In this document: positions 17,071 through 26,153 of the stretch, piece by piece
How the letters are laid out: each line of letters starts with the position of its first letter
Position numbering within the stretch: the stretch's first letter is position 1
The notes under the pieces: generated by a model
What the model saw: only the letters and a program-made list of their open reading frames with translations
The model's database searches: none
Told to the model about the DNA's origin: nothing
Program-made: the position numbers and the translations under genes
NCBI RefSeq assembly: GCF_000315015.1
Contig: NZ_BAEP01000075.1
Span: 310,001 to 374,000 of the forward strand
DNA: 64,000 nucleotides
Source: Paraglaciecola mesophila KMM 241
GTDB taxonomy: Bacteria > Pseudomonadota > Gammaproteobacteria > Enterobacterales > Alteromonadaceae
Direction of reading: 5' to 3'

Positions 17071-17973
17071 ATGGATGCAATTTTTCAGCTGATGGCTGAC
17101 TCTCTCATTTTTTTCCTCGGTTTTGTTTTTATCATTAGCTTGATGATAGGCAGCTTCTTGAATGTAGTTATTTATCGCTTACCCATTATGATGGAGCGCA
17201 GCTGGAAAGCGGATTTTCACGCGCATTTTGATACTGACACAGCGCTGGAAAATACATCTAGCAACACACCTACTGAGCCTGCCAATTTTAACCTTGTGAA
17301 ACCCGATTCAACCTGTCCAAACTGCCAGCATAAAATTCGTGCGTGGGAAAATATCCCGGTGCTAAGTTGGTTGTTGCTCAAAGGGAAGTGCAGCCAATGC
17401 CATACCGCTATTTCAGTTCGCTATCCTCTTGTTGAGCTAGGCACTGCACTTTGCTCTGTGTGGATAGCCTGGCATTTTGGTTATTCTTGGTCAGCGCTGG
17501 CAGGCGTAGTGTTGACTTGGGGTTTGGTTGCGCTGATTTTTATCGATATTGACACCATGTTATTGCCTGACCAGCTCACGCTACCGTTACTGTGGATGGG
17601 GTTACTGTTCAGTATTATTAACCCCGACGTAACAACCACAGATTCAATTATAGGCGCGACCGCAGGCTATTTAAGTCTTTGGTCTGTGTATTGGGCATTT
17701 AAGTTACTCACAGGTAAGGAAGGCATGGGGTATGGTGACTTCAAATTACTGGCTGCGCTTGGTGCTTGGTTGGGCTGGCAGTATTTGCCTATCGTTATCT
17801 TAATGTCGTCATTGGTTGGGGCTATTATTGGAGTAACCGTATTGACGATTCAAGGCAAGGACAAAGGTCAAGCAATTCCCTTTGGACCGTATTTGGCCAT
17901 TGCTGGTTGGCTAACCTTGTTATACGGAGATTGGATTTCTGCCTATTACTGGCAGTGGGTTGGTATACGATGA
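17071..17973 (+). CDS. pilD: Prepilin peptidase / N-methyltransferase
   Basis: A 300-residue polytopic membrane aspartic protease that cleaves type IV prepilins and pseudopilins after Gly and methylates the new N-terminus. It contains the bacterial N-terminal domain with two zinc CxxC pairs (Cys82/85 and Cys107/110), the first catalytic aspartate in FIDIDTMLLPDQ, and the second in the GYGDFK motif (around 224). Eight or so hydrophobic segments fit the family. It presumably processes PilA encoded upstream. Its end overlaps the open frame of coaE, but the true coaE start lies 34 bp downstream. Confidence 0.96.
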   Translation: MDAIFQLMADSLIFFLGFVFIISLMIGSFLNVVIYRLPIMMERSWKADFHAHFDTDTALENTSSNTPTEPANFNLVKPDSTCPNCQHKIRAWENIPVLSWLLLKGKCSQCHTAISVRYPLVELGTALCSVWIAWHFGYSWSALAGVVLTWGLVALIFIDIDTMLLPDQLTLPLLWMGLLFSIINPDVTTTDSIIGATAGYLSLWSVYWAFKLLTGKEGMGYGDFKLLAALGAWLGWQYLPIVILMSSLVGAIIGVTVLTIQGKDKGQAIPFGPYLAIAGWLTLLYGDWISAYYWQWVGIR

Positions 17974-18007
17974 GCAACATCATGATAATAAGATACGAGA
18001 AAGCGCT

Positions 18008-18622
18008 ATGAGTAACTATGTTGTTGGGATCAGCGGCGGTATTGGCAGCGGTAAAACTACTGTTACCAACGAGTTCGCCAAATTAGACGTTGATATTATT
18101 GATGCAGATGTTATTGCCAGAGATGTGGTTGCACCAGGAACCGAAGGTTTACGCGCCATTGTTGCTAAATTTGGCTCAGGGATTTTAGATCAAGGGCAAT
18201 GCCTAAATCGGCGCGCGCTTCGGGAGATCATTTTCAGTGATGAGCAGGCTAAAACGTGGCTTAATGCATTATTGCACCCCCTAATTAGACAAGAAACCTT
18301 GCGCCAAACAATTGAAGCTACGTCAGCCTATTGTATGTTAAGCGTTCCCTTACTTGTTGAAAACGGTAGTTACAAAACTGTCGATAGGGTTTTGATCGTC
18401 GATGTGCCCGAGGAAATGCAATTGCAGCGAAGCATGGCGCGGGATAAAGCAGACGAGACTTTGATTAAATCGATTATGGCGTCTCAGGCAACTAGGCAAC
18501 AACGGCTTGAGGTTGCTGATGACGTGATAGATAATAGTGGTAACGAAATCGCGCTGGTAAAACAGGTTGCTAATCTTCATCATAGCTACCTTAAGTACGT
18601 TGGCGCTATCGACCAGTCTTGA
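18008..18622 (+). CDS. coaE: Dephospho-CoA kinase
   Basis: A 204-residue P-loop kinase for the last step of coenzyme A synthesis, phosphorylating the 3'-hydroxyl of dephospho-CoA. The Walker A motif GGIGSGKTT is at residues 9-17, followed by DADVIARDVV, and the lid region and C-terminal DDVIDNSG are typical. The frame is open further upstream, but the ATG at 18008 is preceded by GAGAAAG and places MSNYVVGISGG at the N-terminus as in homologues. It follows pilD in the conserved pil-coaE-zapD-yacG arrangement. Confidence 0.96.
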   Translation: MSNYVVGISGGIGSGKTTVTNEFAKLDVDIIDADVIARDVVAPGTEGLRAIVAKFGSGILDQGQCLNRRALREIIFSDEQAKTWLNALLHPLIRQETLRQTIEATSAYCMLSVPLLVENGSYKTVDRVLIVDVPEEMQLQRSMARDKADETLIKSIMASQATRQQRLEVADDVIDNSGNEIALVKQVANLHHSYLKYVGAIDQS

Positions 18623-18752
18623 TTTGAGCTGATTATCGACGTTATATAGCTGTGTCGATGCGCTAAATCGAATGATAAACAAATTGGATTTTTTGATGTC
18701 CAACTGTTTACGCCTTTTTTCATACCCACATTCACATAACTTTGAGAGAGTA

Positions 18753-19505
18753 ATGCCCCAAGCTATTTACGAATTTCCGCTCAATGAAAAGGTCAGAACT
18801 TATCTGCGCCTAGAGCAACTTTTTCAACAATTAAATCAAGTGAAAGAAGCCACCAAGAGTTGGCAATATATTCAGTTTCTATCTTCATTATTCACTTTGT
18901 TAGATTTACTTGAGCGTTTGGACCTTCGCACAGATGTGCTAAAAGATATTGAAATACAAGAAAAAAACCTTGTTCTATGGTCGCAACACCCCAACATTGA
19001 TAACGACGCTTTACAGTCTGCTTTGCAGCAGATATTGCGTTTGCGTGAAGAGCTTAAAAGTGCCAAAAAATTCGGTTCAGATTTAAAAGAAGACCGCTTT
19101 CTTGCAGCGATACGTCAACGTTTTTCCATACCAGGAGGAACCTGCAGTTTCGACTTGCCGAGTCTACATTTTTGGCTGCAACAGCCTTTTGAGCGAATTC
19201 AAGGAGATATCAAAGGATGGATGTCTGACATTGATCTAATCGATCGCGGCTTACAAGTCATTCTGGCATTTTTGCGCGAACGAGGTCGATTTGTACCAAT
19301 AGAAGCCGCGAAAGGCTTTTACCAAGGTATAGCAGATGATAAAAATGAACTCATCCGTGTTATCAGTGCAACTGATCAAGGTTATTACCCCATGTTAAGC
19401 GGTAATAAATATCGCTATGCGATCCGCTTTATGTTGTTCACACCGAACATGCAAGGCTCAACAACAGTGGACGAACAAGTGACGTGCAAGTTGGCCTGTT
19501 GTTGA
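18753..19505 (+). CDS. zapD: Cell division protein ZapD
   Basis: About 250 residues, the DUF1342 family. ZapD binds FtsZ and bundles its filaments at midcell. The protein begins MPQAIYEFPLNEKVRTYLRLE, as in E. coli ZapD (which starts with a similar FEHPLNEKMRTWLR). It then runs as an all-helical domain, and the C-terminal part contains conserved GYYPMLSG and KYRYAIRF. The frame extends 27 codons upstream, but GAGAGAG just before 18753 supports the shorter start. Located between coaE and yacG, as usual. Confidence 0.93.
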   Translation: MPQAIYEFPLNEKVRTYLRLEQLFQQLNQVKEATKSWQYIQFLSSLFTLLDLLERLDLRTDVLKDIEIQEKNLVLWSQHPNIDNDALQSALQQILRLREELKSAKKFGSDLKEDRFLAAIRQRFSIPGGTCSFDLPSLHFWLQQPFERIQGDIKGWMSDIDLIDRGLQVILAFLRERGRFVPIEAAKGFYQGIADDKNELIRVISATDQGYYPMLSGNKYRYAIRFMLFTPNMQGSTTVDEQVTCKLACC

Positions 19506-19541
19506 CCAACAATAGTTTACGATTTGAAAGAGGAACCGGTC

Positions 19542-19772
19542 ATGAAGGTGAATTGTCCGTCATGTAAGACATCGGTCGAGTGGCATGAAAGTAGTCCATT
19601 TCGACCCTTTTGCAGTAAGAAGTGTCAGCTAATTGATTTAGGTGAATGGGCAGACGAACAAAAAGCGATACCCTGCGGCCCGTCAAAAGACGCAGAAACG
19701 TCACAATTACCTGATATAGAAGAGATTGAGGCGATGCTGAGTCAACAAGGAGACGACTTTTTCAAAGAGTGA
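19542..19772 (+). CDS. yacG: DNA gyrase inhibitor YacG, zinc-binding
   Basis: A 76-residue protein with a four-cysteine zinc site (CPSCK near the N-terminus, then CSKKC), an [16 protein letters not shown] core and an acidic tail ([18 protein letters not shown]). YacG binds GyrB and inhibits gyrase in E. coli. The start is the ATG at 19542, with AGAGGA eight bases upstream, not the TTG at 19524. It forms the end of the coaE-zapD-yacG group, only 36 bp after zapD. Confidence 0.94.
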   Translation: MKVNCPSCKTSVEWHESSPFRPFCSKKCQLIDLGEWADEQKAIPCGPSKDAETSQLPDIEEIEAMLSQQGDDFFKE

Positions 19773-19921
19773 GGTTCAAGGGAGGAGCATACAGGCGAAG
19801 CCTCTGTCCTTAATCGAGTAATTAGATTTAGCTGATAGATTTTAATTGTTTTTTATGTTCGTGGTGGTGGGCTATAGTAGCTACATCAAATTGATTAACC
19901 CAATAACTAACTGGAGATATT

Positions 19922-20665
19922 ATGTCTAATCCAAATTTTGCAGATAAAACAGGCCAACGTGTTCCTGATGTGACTTTCCCTGTACGTGTGAACGACGAAT
20001 GGGAAAAGCGTACTACAGATGAAATATTCTCAGGAAAAACAGTAGTTGTGTTCTCTTTACCTGGCGCATTTACGCCGACCTGTTCATCTACTCACTTACC
20101 GCGTTACAACGAATTGGCGAAAGTGTTTAAAGCCAACGGTGTAGACGAAATAGTATGTGTTTCTGTAAACGATACGTTCGTGATGAACGCGTGGGCGCAA
20201 GACCAAGAAGCACAAAACATCAGCTTATTACCAGATGGTAACTGTGAATTTACTGACGGCATGGGCTTGCTTGTTGATAAAGCCGACCTTGGGTTTGGCA
20301 AACGCAGCTGGCGCTATTCTATGCTGGTAAAAGACGGTGTGGTAGACAAGATGTTCATCGAGCCGGACTTACCAGGTGACCCGTTTGAAGTTTCTGATGC
20401 TGATACCATGCTTGAGTATATTGCTCCAAATGCGGCTAAACCCGCTCCCGCGGCAATTTTCACTAAACCTGGTTGTCCGTTCTGTACCAAAGCAAAAGCC
20501 TTGTTAACAGAAAAAGGTTACGAGTTTGAAGAGCTCGTGATGGGCAAAGAAATCACTTTCACTGGTATGAAAGCTATCTCAGGTAAAGATACTTGGCCGC
20601 AGGTGTTCATCAATGGCCAGCACATCGGTGGAAGCGATGAATTGGCAGAGTTTTTTAATAAGTAA
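19922..20665 (+). CDS. Peroxiredoxin-glutaredoxin fusion protein
   Basis: A 247-residue cytosolic peroxidase. Residues 1-160 form a Prx5-type peroxiredoxin with the peroxidatic cysteine in [14 protein letters not shown] (Cys54). A linker then leads to a glutaredoxin domain (178-247) with the redox motif GCPFC (Cys185/Cys188). The fused glutaredoxin recycles the peroxiredoxin with glutathione, as described for the Haemophilus Prx/Grx hybrid. It probably protects against hydrogen peroxide and organic hydroperoxides. It stands alone with its own terminator. No clear OxyR site could be identified upstream. Confidence 0.93.
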   Translation: MSNPNFADKTGQRVPDVTFPVRVNDEWEKRTTDEIFSGKTVVVFSLPGAFTPTCSSTHLPRYNELAKVFKANGVDEIVCVSVNDTFVMNAWAQDQEAQNISLLPDGNCEFTDGMGLLVDKADLGFGKRSWRYSMLVKDGVVDKMFIEPDLPGDPFEVSDADTMLEYIAPNAAKPAPAAIFTKPGCPFCTKAKALLTEKGYEFEELVMGKEITFTGMKAISGKDTWPQVFINGQHIGGSDELAEFFNK

Positions 20666-20688
20666 ACTTATCGCAGCACAAATACCTT

Positions 20689-20715
20689 AAGGGCTAACCA
20701 TGTTAGCCCTTTTTT
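20689..20715 (+). terminator. Rho-independent terminator of the peroxiredoxin gene
   Basis: GGGCTAAC-CAT-GTTAGCCC followed by TTTTTT, 24 bp after the stop codon. It rules out the upstream TTG start for the following hydrolase, which would begin in the T-run. Confidence 0.9.
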
Positions 20716-20800
20716 GTGGGCGAGAAAAATGCCAGCCGTGGTAATCGATGGCACTGCCAGCTATGATAAGGCCAAAATTTATTGGACAGACACCTATTTT

Positions 20801-21838
20801 ATGTCATTTAAGCGATTGGTATTTAAACCATTATTAACTCTCACTTTTATATTACTAAGTGCATCACAAGCTAACGCCACCGTGACTGTTGGTTTAGCCA
20901 AGTTTGATCAGCTTTATAAAAATCAACTAGGCCAGACTTTGCCATGCTCAACTCAGCCAGCGTATCGCCATAAGGTATGCTCCTCGTTGCTAAAAAATGA
21001 AGGTAACGCGCCGTTTGTTTTGCATCATGGTGACAAAACCCAAAAGGTGTTCGTGCTTTTTCATGGACTCAGTGATTCGCCTTTTTTCTTAACGACGATT
21101 GCTCAGTCGCTATATGATCAAGGCTACAACGTGTTGGTTGCTCTACTGCCTGGGCATGGTAAAAAAGAGGCTGATGCAGACATGCAAGATCCTGAATTGG
21201 CGGCGCGTTGGCATGATAATGTACAAAATATGATTGGCTTAGCACCAGAGTTTGGCATTGATTTATATATCGGCGGATTCTCTACTGGTGGCGCATTGGC
21301 TGCGCAATATGTACTTGAAAACCCAAATGAAGCAACAGGATTACTGCTATTTTCTGGGGCGTTAGCGCTAGATTCAAGTGTTGAAACCATGGCCAATATT
21401 TGGGGCATAAAGTGGTTAGCCAAAACGTTAGATGGTGATTATCAAAGCGTTGGGCCGAATCCTTTTAAGTACCCCAGTGTGGCGCGTTATTCGGCGTTTC
21501 AGTTAACGGACGTTATATTCTCAGTTCGCGACTTGATAGAACAACAAAAGCCGCTAGATATTGCTCTTTTTGCGGCGCACTCCGAGGCGGATAACACCAC
21601 GCCCATTTCTGGCGTGAAAGACCTAATTGCATACAATAAAGGTGAGAGTATCTTATTTTCCATCGAAAAAGATTTGGATGTTTGCCACGCGGATTTGGTG
21701 GTAAATAATGAGCAAATCCAGCAAATGGACTTTGACGAAAGCCAAGTCACTGAAATTCTGCCTTGCAGTGTGCCAAAAGCTAACCAGATGCACCAAGAAA
21801 TGCTTGCGGCCCTTAAAGCATTCATAAGCAAACATTAG
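20801..21838 (+). CDS. Secreted alpha/beta hydrolase (lysophospholipase-like)
   Basis: About 345 residues with an N-terminal signal peptide ending at ASQANA, so it is exported. It is a serine hydrolase of the Hydrolase_4 / monoacylglycerol lipase-like type, with LFHGLSDSPFF (oxyanion region), the nucleophile elbow GGFSTGGALA, an acid in HSEADNTTP and a histidine in DVCHADLV. The natural substrate is unknown. The frame extends upstream to 20714, but that would start inside a terminator. Confidence 0.85.
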   Translation: MSFKRLVFKPLLTLTFILLSASQANATVTVGLAKFDQLYKNQLGQTLPCSTQPAYRHKVCSSLLKNEGNAPFVLHHGDKTQKVFVLFHGLSDSPFFLTTIAQSLYDQGYNVLVALLPGHGKKEADADMQDPELAARWHDNVQNMIGLAPEFGIDLYIGGFSTGGALAAQYVLENPNEATGLLLFSGALALDSSVETMANIWGIKWLAKTLDGDYQSVGPNPFKYPSVARYSAFQLTDVIFSVRDLIEQQKPLDIALFAAHSEADNTTPISGVKDLIAYNKGESILFSIEKDLDVCHADLVVNNEQIQQMDFDESQVTEILPCSVPKANQMHQEMLAALKAFISKH

Positions 21839-21841
21839 CGA

Positions 21842-21880
21842 GTTGTAGGCCTTTTTGATAACAAGGCCTACAATACAACT
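21842..21880. other. Strong hairpin after the hydrolase gene
   Basis: TTGTAGGCCTT and AAGGCCTACAA form an 11-bp stem around a short loop, immediately after the stop codon. There is no T-run on the plus strand, so it could stabilise the 3' end or terminate weakly. Confidence 0.55.
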
Positions 21881-21983
21881 CGATAGTTTTCGTGCACTTA
21901 TGTTCCAATATCAGTGAACAAAATGATCCGCCGGCACACTGCGTATTAATCTAAGTACACGTCTTACTCGCGGATATCTTTTT

Positions 21984-23078
21984 ATGTACACCTTATATGG
22001 CTCAGAAGTCTCACTCTATACTGGCAAAATTCGCGCCTATCTCAGGTTTAAACAATTGCCTTTTATGGAGGAGCTATCCACTGTTAAGGTGTATAAAGAT
22101 ATCATTCTCCCTGAGACAAAAGTGGCGTATATCCCTGTTGTAAAAACACCGCAAGGGCAATATTTACAAGATACCGCACGTATTATCGACCATTTAGAAG
22201 CGCAGCATAGCGAGCGCTCTATCATACCTACTGCACCCACACAGCACTTGGTCAGTGAGTTATTCGCGTTGTGGGGAGATGATTGGTTAGTGATCCCTGC
22301 TATGCATTATCGCTGGAATAAAAACAACTTTCCCTTTATTTATCAAGAGTTCGGGCGAGTTGTTGCGCCTAAAGCTCCAGGCTTCATAAGAGCATATTTT
22401 GGCAAAAAACTGGCTAAGAAGTTCAGTGGTTTTGTGCCGGTACTGGGAATCACACCTCATTCTATTCCCAGTATCGAGGCGTGGTATGAAAAAACAGTGT
22501 TGCATCATTTGAACGTGCATTTTGCCACGCATCAATACTTACTCGGCTCTCGTCCATGCGTGGGAGATTTCGGGCTGATGGGCCCATTATATGCTCATTT
22601 ATATCGCGACCCAGCCCCAGGTAAATTAATGAGAGAAATTGCACCGAATGTGGCTGCATGGGTGGAGCGAATGAGCAAACCAGACGTGGAGCTTGGTGAG
22701 TTCCTGCCAGATGATGACATTCCGAAAACCCTGTTGCCCCTGATCCAGAACATATTTGAACAGCAATGGCCTGTACTTAGAAGCACAGTTTCAGCACTCA
22801 GTGAATGGCGAGAGGCTAACCCTCATGAGCATTTTATTCCGCGCAGTGTTGGCCAGCATAGCTTTTCAATTAACCAAGTGTCTGAAAGCCGCGCGATATC
22901 AAGTTTTCATCAATACAAGTTGCAAAGAGTGCTAAACACATACCAACAGTTTAGCGCTTCGGAAAAAGAAAACGTCAGCGCTTTTTTAGCAAGTGTCAAA
23001 GCCGATAACTACCTGCAGATGACGGTGAAAGATAAGGTGATAATGGAGCATAATAAGTTGGTTTTTGCCCAAGACTAA
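21984..23078 (+). CDS. Glutathione S-transferase-like protein with C-terminal extension
   Basis: A 364-residue cytosolic protein. The N-terminal 80 residues are a thioredoxin-like GST domain (MYTLYGSEVSLYTGKIRAYL, then KTPQGQYLQDTARIIDHLEA), and a helical C-terminal GST domain follows to about residue 240, including GDFGLMGPLYAHLYRDPAP. Residues from about 250 on form an extra, mostly helical region not present in ordinary 200-220 residue GSTs. No obvious catalytic cysteine occupies the usual position. The substrate is unknown, and the family is clear in the N-terminal half only. Confidence 0.8.
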   Translation: MYTLYGSEVSLYTGKIRAYLRFKQLPFMEELSTVKVYKDIILPETKVAYIPVVKTPQGQYLQDTARIIDHLEAQHSERSIIPTAPTQHLVSELFALWGDDWLVIPAMHYRWNKNNFPFIYQEFGRVVAPKAPGFIRAYFGKKLAKKFSGFVPVLGITPHSIPSIEAWYEKTVLHHLNVHFATHQYLLGSRPCVGDFGLMGPLYAHLYRDPAPGKLMREIAPNVAAWVERMSKPDVELGEFLPDDDIPKTLLPLIQNIFEQQWPVLRSTVSALSEWREANPHEHFIPRSVGQHSFSINQVSESRAISSFHQYKLQRVLNTYQQFSASEKENVSAFLASVKADNYLQMTVKDKVIMEHNKLVFAQD

Positions 23079-23179
23079 GTTAGCTGTGCAAGTCTACTGA
23101 TAGTCTATTGGGCTTGTATTTAGGTTGAGCCTTAAGCCTAAATAGCCTTAAACCGCTATAGTCCTAAGCCAATAGAGCG

Positions 23180-24577
23180 TTACATCGGAATAGTTAATTC
23201 AAAGCGCACGCCGCCGTTGACACTGGTATGGCAATCGATTGTGCCTTTTAAAAACTTGACCACTAAGTTATAGCAAATATGCATGCCTAGGCCGTTATCA
23301 CTATTTTTATCAGCAAGGCTGAAAAACGGTTTATATAGATTGCTAACGCTCGTTTGCTCCATACCCTGACCGTCATCAATGTAAACAATGTGCAAGCTTG
23401 GCCTTGAGTCGATATACGTGTTGCTCGCCTCAATGGTAATCTTTCCAGCCTGGTTTTCTGTATAAGCATGCTCCACCGAGTTGATAATTAGGTGGGTTAG
23501 TACTTGCCCAATTGCGCCGGCATGACAAACAACAGACAAATCGCTCGGTATATCCAAACATACTCTGTGGCGGGTGGTTTTTAATTTGGGTTTGAGCGAT
23601 AGCAAGACTTCAGTCAAATAATGACAAAGATTGATTTCACGCTTACTGCGCTGGTGCTGGTCTTGCACCAATTGGGTAAAATTTTCCATAAGTTGATCAG
23701 CTCGCAACACATTGCGCTTGATGATAGTGAGCGCGGTGTGAGCGTCTTGATGAAACTGCTTTAGCTCAGATTTTTTCAGTGAGTTGTTTGCTAATTTCTG
23801 CCCACAACGCTCATTGAATGTTTCCAGATGAGATGCGGCCGTCAAAGCAGCGCCTAAAGGGGTGTTCATTTCGTGAGCGAGGCTCGAAAGCATAGTGGTC
23901 AAAGCAGTAGCGTTCTCCATTTCGACGAGTTGCTCTTGAACACGATCCCGTTGATACAGCGCTTTTTGCAGCACGAGCTTTGATTCATCTATCTCTTGTT
24001 GTTGTTGAGCAATTTGTATGGATTGGTGTTTTTTAAGTGAGCGTAACTGGCGTGTATTCGCTTCATTGTGCATCACCTGACAAAGAGCAGAGCAGAGTAT
24101 ATCGATACGCGCTTGTTGCATTTTCGACACTGTTGTATTGACAAGATTAAATGCACTTACCACAGCGAGGAGCTCATTTGCATGGGTGACAACTGGAAGG
24201 GCAATGCAATTATCGATTGCTAGCTTCTGTGTATCCTGATGCAAGGCTACCCAATTCGCATCAGCACTGATATTAGTGATGAATTCTGTCTGCAAGTGAG
24301 TCAACACACTGTGAGGCAAGCTTTTTGATTGAGTTCCATTTAGGGCTAACATGGCATTTAATAACGCATCAGGTGTGGCCAAGTTTAACGCTACAGACAC
24401 GCTGTTATTCAGCTCTGTGTGCCACAGAACTAGATATTGGCTGTTTAAGGTTTCTTTGAGTAATGTCGCGAGAGTATGAACAGCACTTGCTGTGTCTCCA
24501 AGCAGCGCTGCCAGTACATCGGACTTAAAGTTATCAATGCTAGGCGTGTGGGCTCTGCAAAATGTGCTGTCATGCAC
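23180..24577 (-). CDS. Orphan sensor histidine kinase with GAF-like domain
   Basis: A 465-residue cytosolic kinase without a membrane segment. Residues 30-170 resemble a GAF sensor domain, a glutamine-rich coiled coil spans about 175-225, and the HisKA domain follows with the phospho-acceptor His235 in SLAHEMNTPLGAALTAA. The ATPase domain has an N box (LIINSVEHAY), G1 (YIDDGQGM) and G2 (DNGLGMHICYNLV). No response regulator gene is adjacent, so the partner is encoded elsewhere. The signal is unknown. Confidence 0.85.
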   Translation of the reverse strand: MHDSTFCRAHTPSIDNFKSDVLAALLGDTASAVHTLATLLKETLNSQYLVLWHTELNNSVSVALNLATPDALLNAMLALNGTQSKSLPHSVLTHLQTEFITNISADANWVALHQDTQKLAIDNCIALPVVTHANELLAVVSAFNLVNTTVSKMQQARIDILCSALCQVMHNEANTRQLRSLKKHQSIQIAQQQQEIDESKLVLQKALYQRDRVQEQLVEMENATALTTMLSSLAHEMNTPLGAALTAASHLETFNERCGQKLANNSLKKSELKQFHQDAHTALTIIKRNVLRADQLMENFTQLVQDQHQRSKREINLCHYLTEVLLSLKPKLKTTRHRVCLDIPSDLSVVCHAGAIGQVLTHLIINSVEHAYTENQAGKITIEASNTYIDSRPSLHIVYIDDGQGMEQTSVSNLYKPFFSLADKNSDNGLGMHICYNLVVKFLKGTIDCHTSVNGGVRFELTIPM

Positions 24578-24764
24578 AGTGTCATACCTCGACGTTTGGG
24601 CTTTTTATCGCACACCATCAATTTAATGTTGGCGGCTTAAGCCTCTTTATTATGGGGGAACAGTCACGTTAACGTGCGCTTAGTCTCAAGCTTTAGTCAA
24701 TATTTGCCTAGCTAAGATGCTCAAAATAGCACAAAAGTTGGCCAAGTATACATAGTTGTCAGGT

Positions 24765-25493
24765 TTATATATCGCCGTAAATGGCTTGCAAGGCGCTGAT
24801 AGCGGTGATTGCAGCGGTTTCAGTACGCAGTACCCTTGGGCCTAATTGAACGGTTTGAAATCCGCCTTGTTCGGTTTGGTAAAGCTCCTGATCGGAAAAC
24901 CCACCTTCCGGGCCGATTAGCAAACGTACGCCATCTTTGCCGACGTTGATATGACGAAAGCTCTTCTGCGCTCTAGGGTGCAAGGTTAAGCGCAATGCTT
25001 GAGTGGATTGATTAACCCAGCTCTGAAAATCCATCGGCATATGTAATATGGGCAAGACATTACGGCCGCACTGTTCACACGCCGCAATAATAATTTTTTG
25101 CCACTGTGCATGTTTCTTCTGCCAACGTTGTTCGTCTAGCTTAACGCCGCAGCGCTCTGTGATAAGTGGCGTTATTTCAGTGACGCCTAACTCAACAGAT
25201 TTTTGCAGCACCCAATCCATTCTGTCGCCACGTGAAACGCCTTGGCCTAAGTGAACGCTTAAAGGTGACTCAAGACTCATGCTGAGCTTGGCGTCGATTT
25301 GTACACGTACCTTACGCTTGGACACATCGATAAATTCACCGCTGTACTCATTGCCATCACCGTTAAACAGGACAACAGGCTGGCCGACCTTAGAACGCAA
25401 TACATTGGCCACATGATTACTGGCGTCAGGGGTTAATGCCAATTCTTGGTCAGGATGGAGGGTATCAGGGTGATAAATTCTGGAGATTCGCAT
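24765..25493 (-). CDS. rsmE: 16S rRNA m3U1498 methyltransferase
   Basis: A 242-residue SPOUT-class methyltransferase that methylates uridine 1498 of 16S rRNA using SAM. The N-terminal PUA-like RNA-binding domain is followed by the knotted catalytic domain with LLIGPEGGFSDQE and the C-terminal LGPRVLRTETA, both family hallmarks. Length is standard. In E. coli rsmE lies near metK, as here, though gshB does not follow. Confidence 0.96.
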   Translation of the reverse strand: MRISRIYHPDTLHPDQELALTPDASNHVANVLRSKVGQPVVLFNGDGNEYSGEFIDVSKRKVRVQIDAKLSMSLESPLSVHLGQGVSRGDRMDWVLQKSVELGVTEITPLITERCGVKLDEQRWQKKHAQWQKIIIAACEQCGRNVLPILHMPMDFQSWVNQSTQALRLTLHPRAQKSFRHINVGKDGVRLLIGPEGGFSDQELYQTEQGGFQTVQLGPRVLRTETAAITAISALQAIYGDI

Positions 25494-25640
25494 AGTTCAA
25501 ACAATTAGTCGGTTTGCGTCTATGGTATCAAGGTCTCTTGGAATTAGGAAAGTGTATTAGAAACGTGTAGTAGAAGAGTGAATTAGAAAAAAGTCGTAAA
25601 GTCAGTTTGCGGTCAATAAATCAATTCTAATACTTAGAAC

Positions 25641-25676
25641 AATACTCGATAGGGGGTTCAAGCCTATCGAGTATTA
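25641..25676. terminator. Hairpin after the small membrane protein gene
   Basis: AATACTCGATAG and CTATCGAGTATT form a 12-bp stem with a short loop, a few bases beyond the stop of the minus-strand gene. The T-run is weak in both directions. Confidence 0.55.
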
Positions 25677-25679
25677 GAT

Positions 25680-25838
25680 TTAGTTTACTTCTGCTACCTC
25701 ACCAGTATCTATTGATGACGCCTGAGCTATGGCGTTAGCCCCCTTGCGTGCATACTTAGTGTTCTTACCCGTGTCTTTAAATAACGAATAAGCAAATAGA
25801 ACTGCTACGATAGTCGCGAGTATTACGAGTAGCAACAT
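25680..25838 (-). CDS. Small membrane protein, unknown function
   Basis: A 52-residue protein with one N-terminal membrane helix (MLLLVILATIVAVLFAYSLF) followed by a basic stretch (DTGKNTKYARKGA) and an acidic tail. The frame extends upstream, but the ATG at 25838 has AGGA nine bases upstream. I do not recognise the family. It is transcribed away from mscS, between rsmE and mscS, so a relation to mechanosensitive or envelope functions is possible but unsupported. Confidence 0.6.
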   Translation of the reverse strand: MLLLVILATIVAVLFAYSLFKDTGKNTKYARKGANAIAQASSIDTGEVAEVN

Positions 25839-26153
25839 TTTCAATTCCTTTAAAAATATTATGCCAAATCGATTAAGTCGACGAGGCCAGTATATCACCA
25901 ACAGCAAAGCGTGTTCAAAGAATAAACATGTCTCCTTCATGTCTTACAACTAAAGGGTAGTAGCCGAAAGTTGTAAGCAAAAACAATATATTTATTAAAA
26001 ATTACAGGTATATTAAGCCAGCGTAAAAAAGCACTGTTTTTGTATTATTTAATCAATATGTAATATTAAGTAGTACCTGCACAGATATGCTAGGCGTGAT
26101 GGTAGAGGATTCGGAGTAACCATCGAAAAATAATGAAATAAATGGAGAAATAC

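Noticed and set aside
19773-19921. An OxyR binding site before the peroxiredoxin-glutaredoxin gene
   Set aside because: Only isolated ATAG/CTAT tetramers were found, and their spacing does not follow the N7 pattern of OxyR sites.
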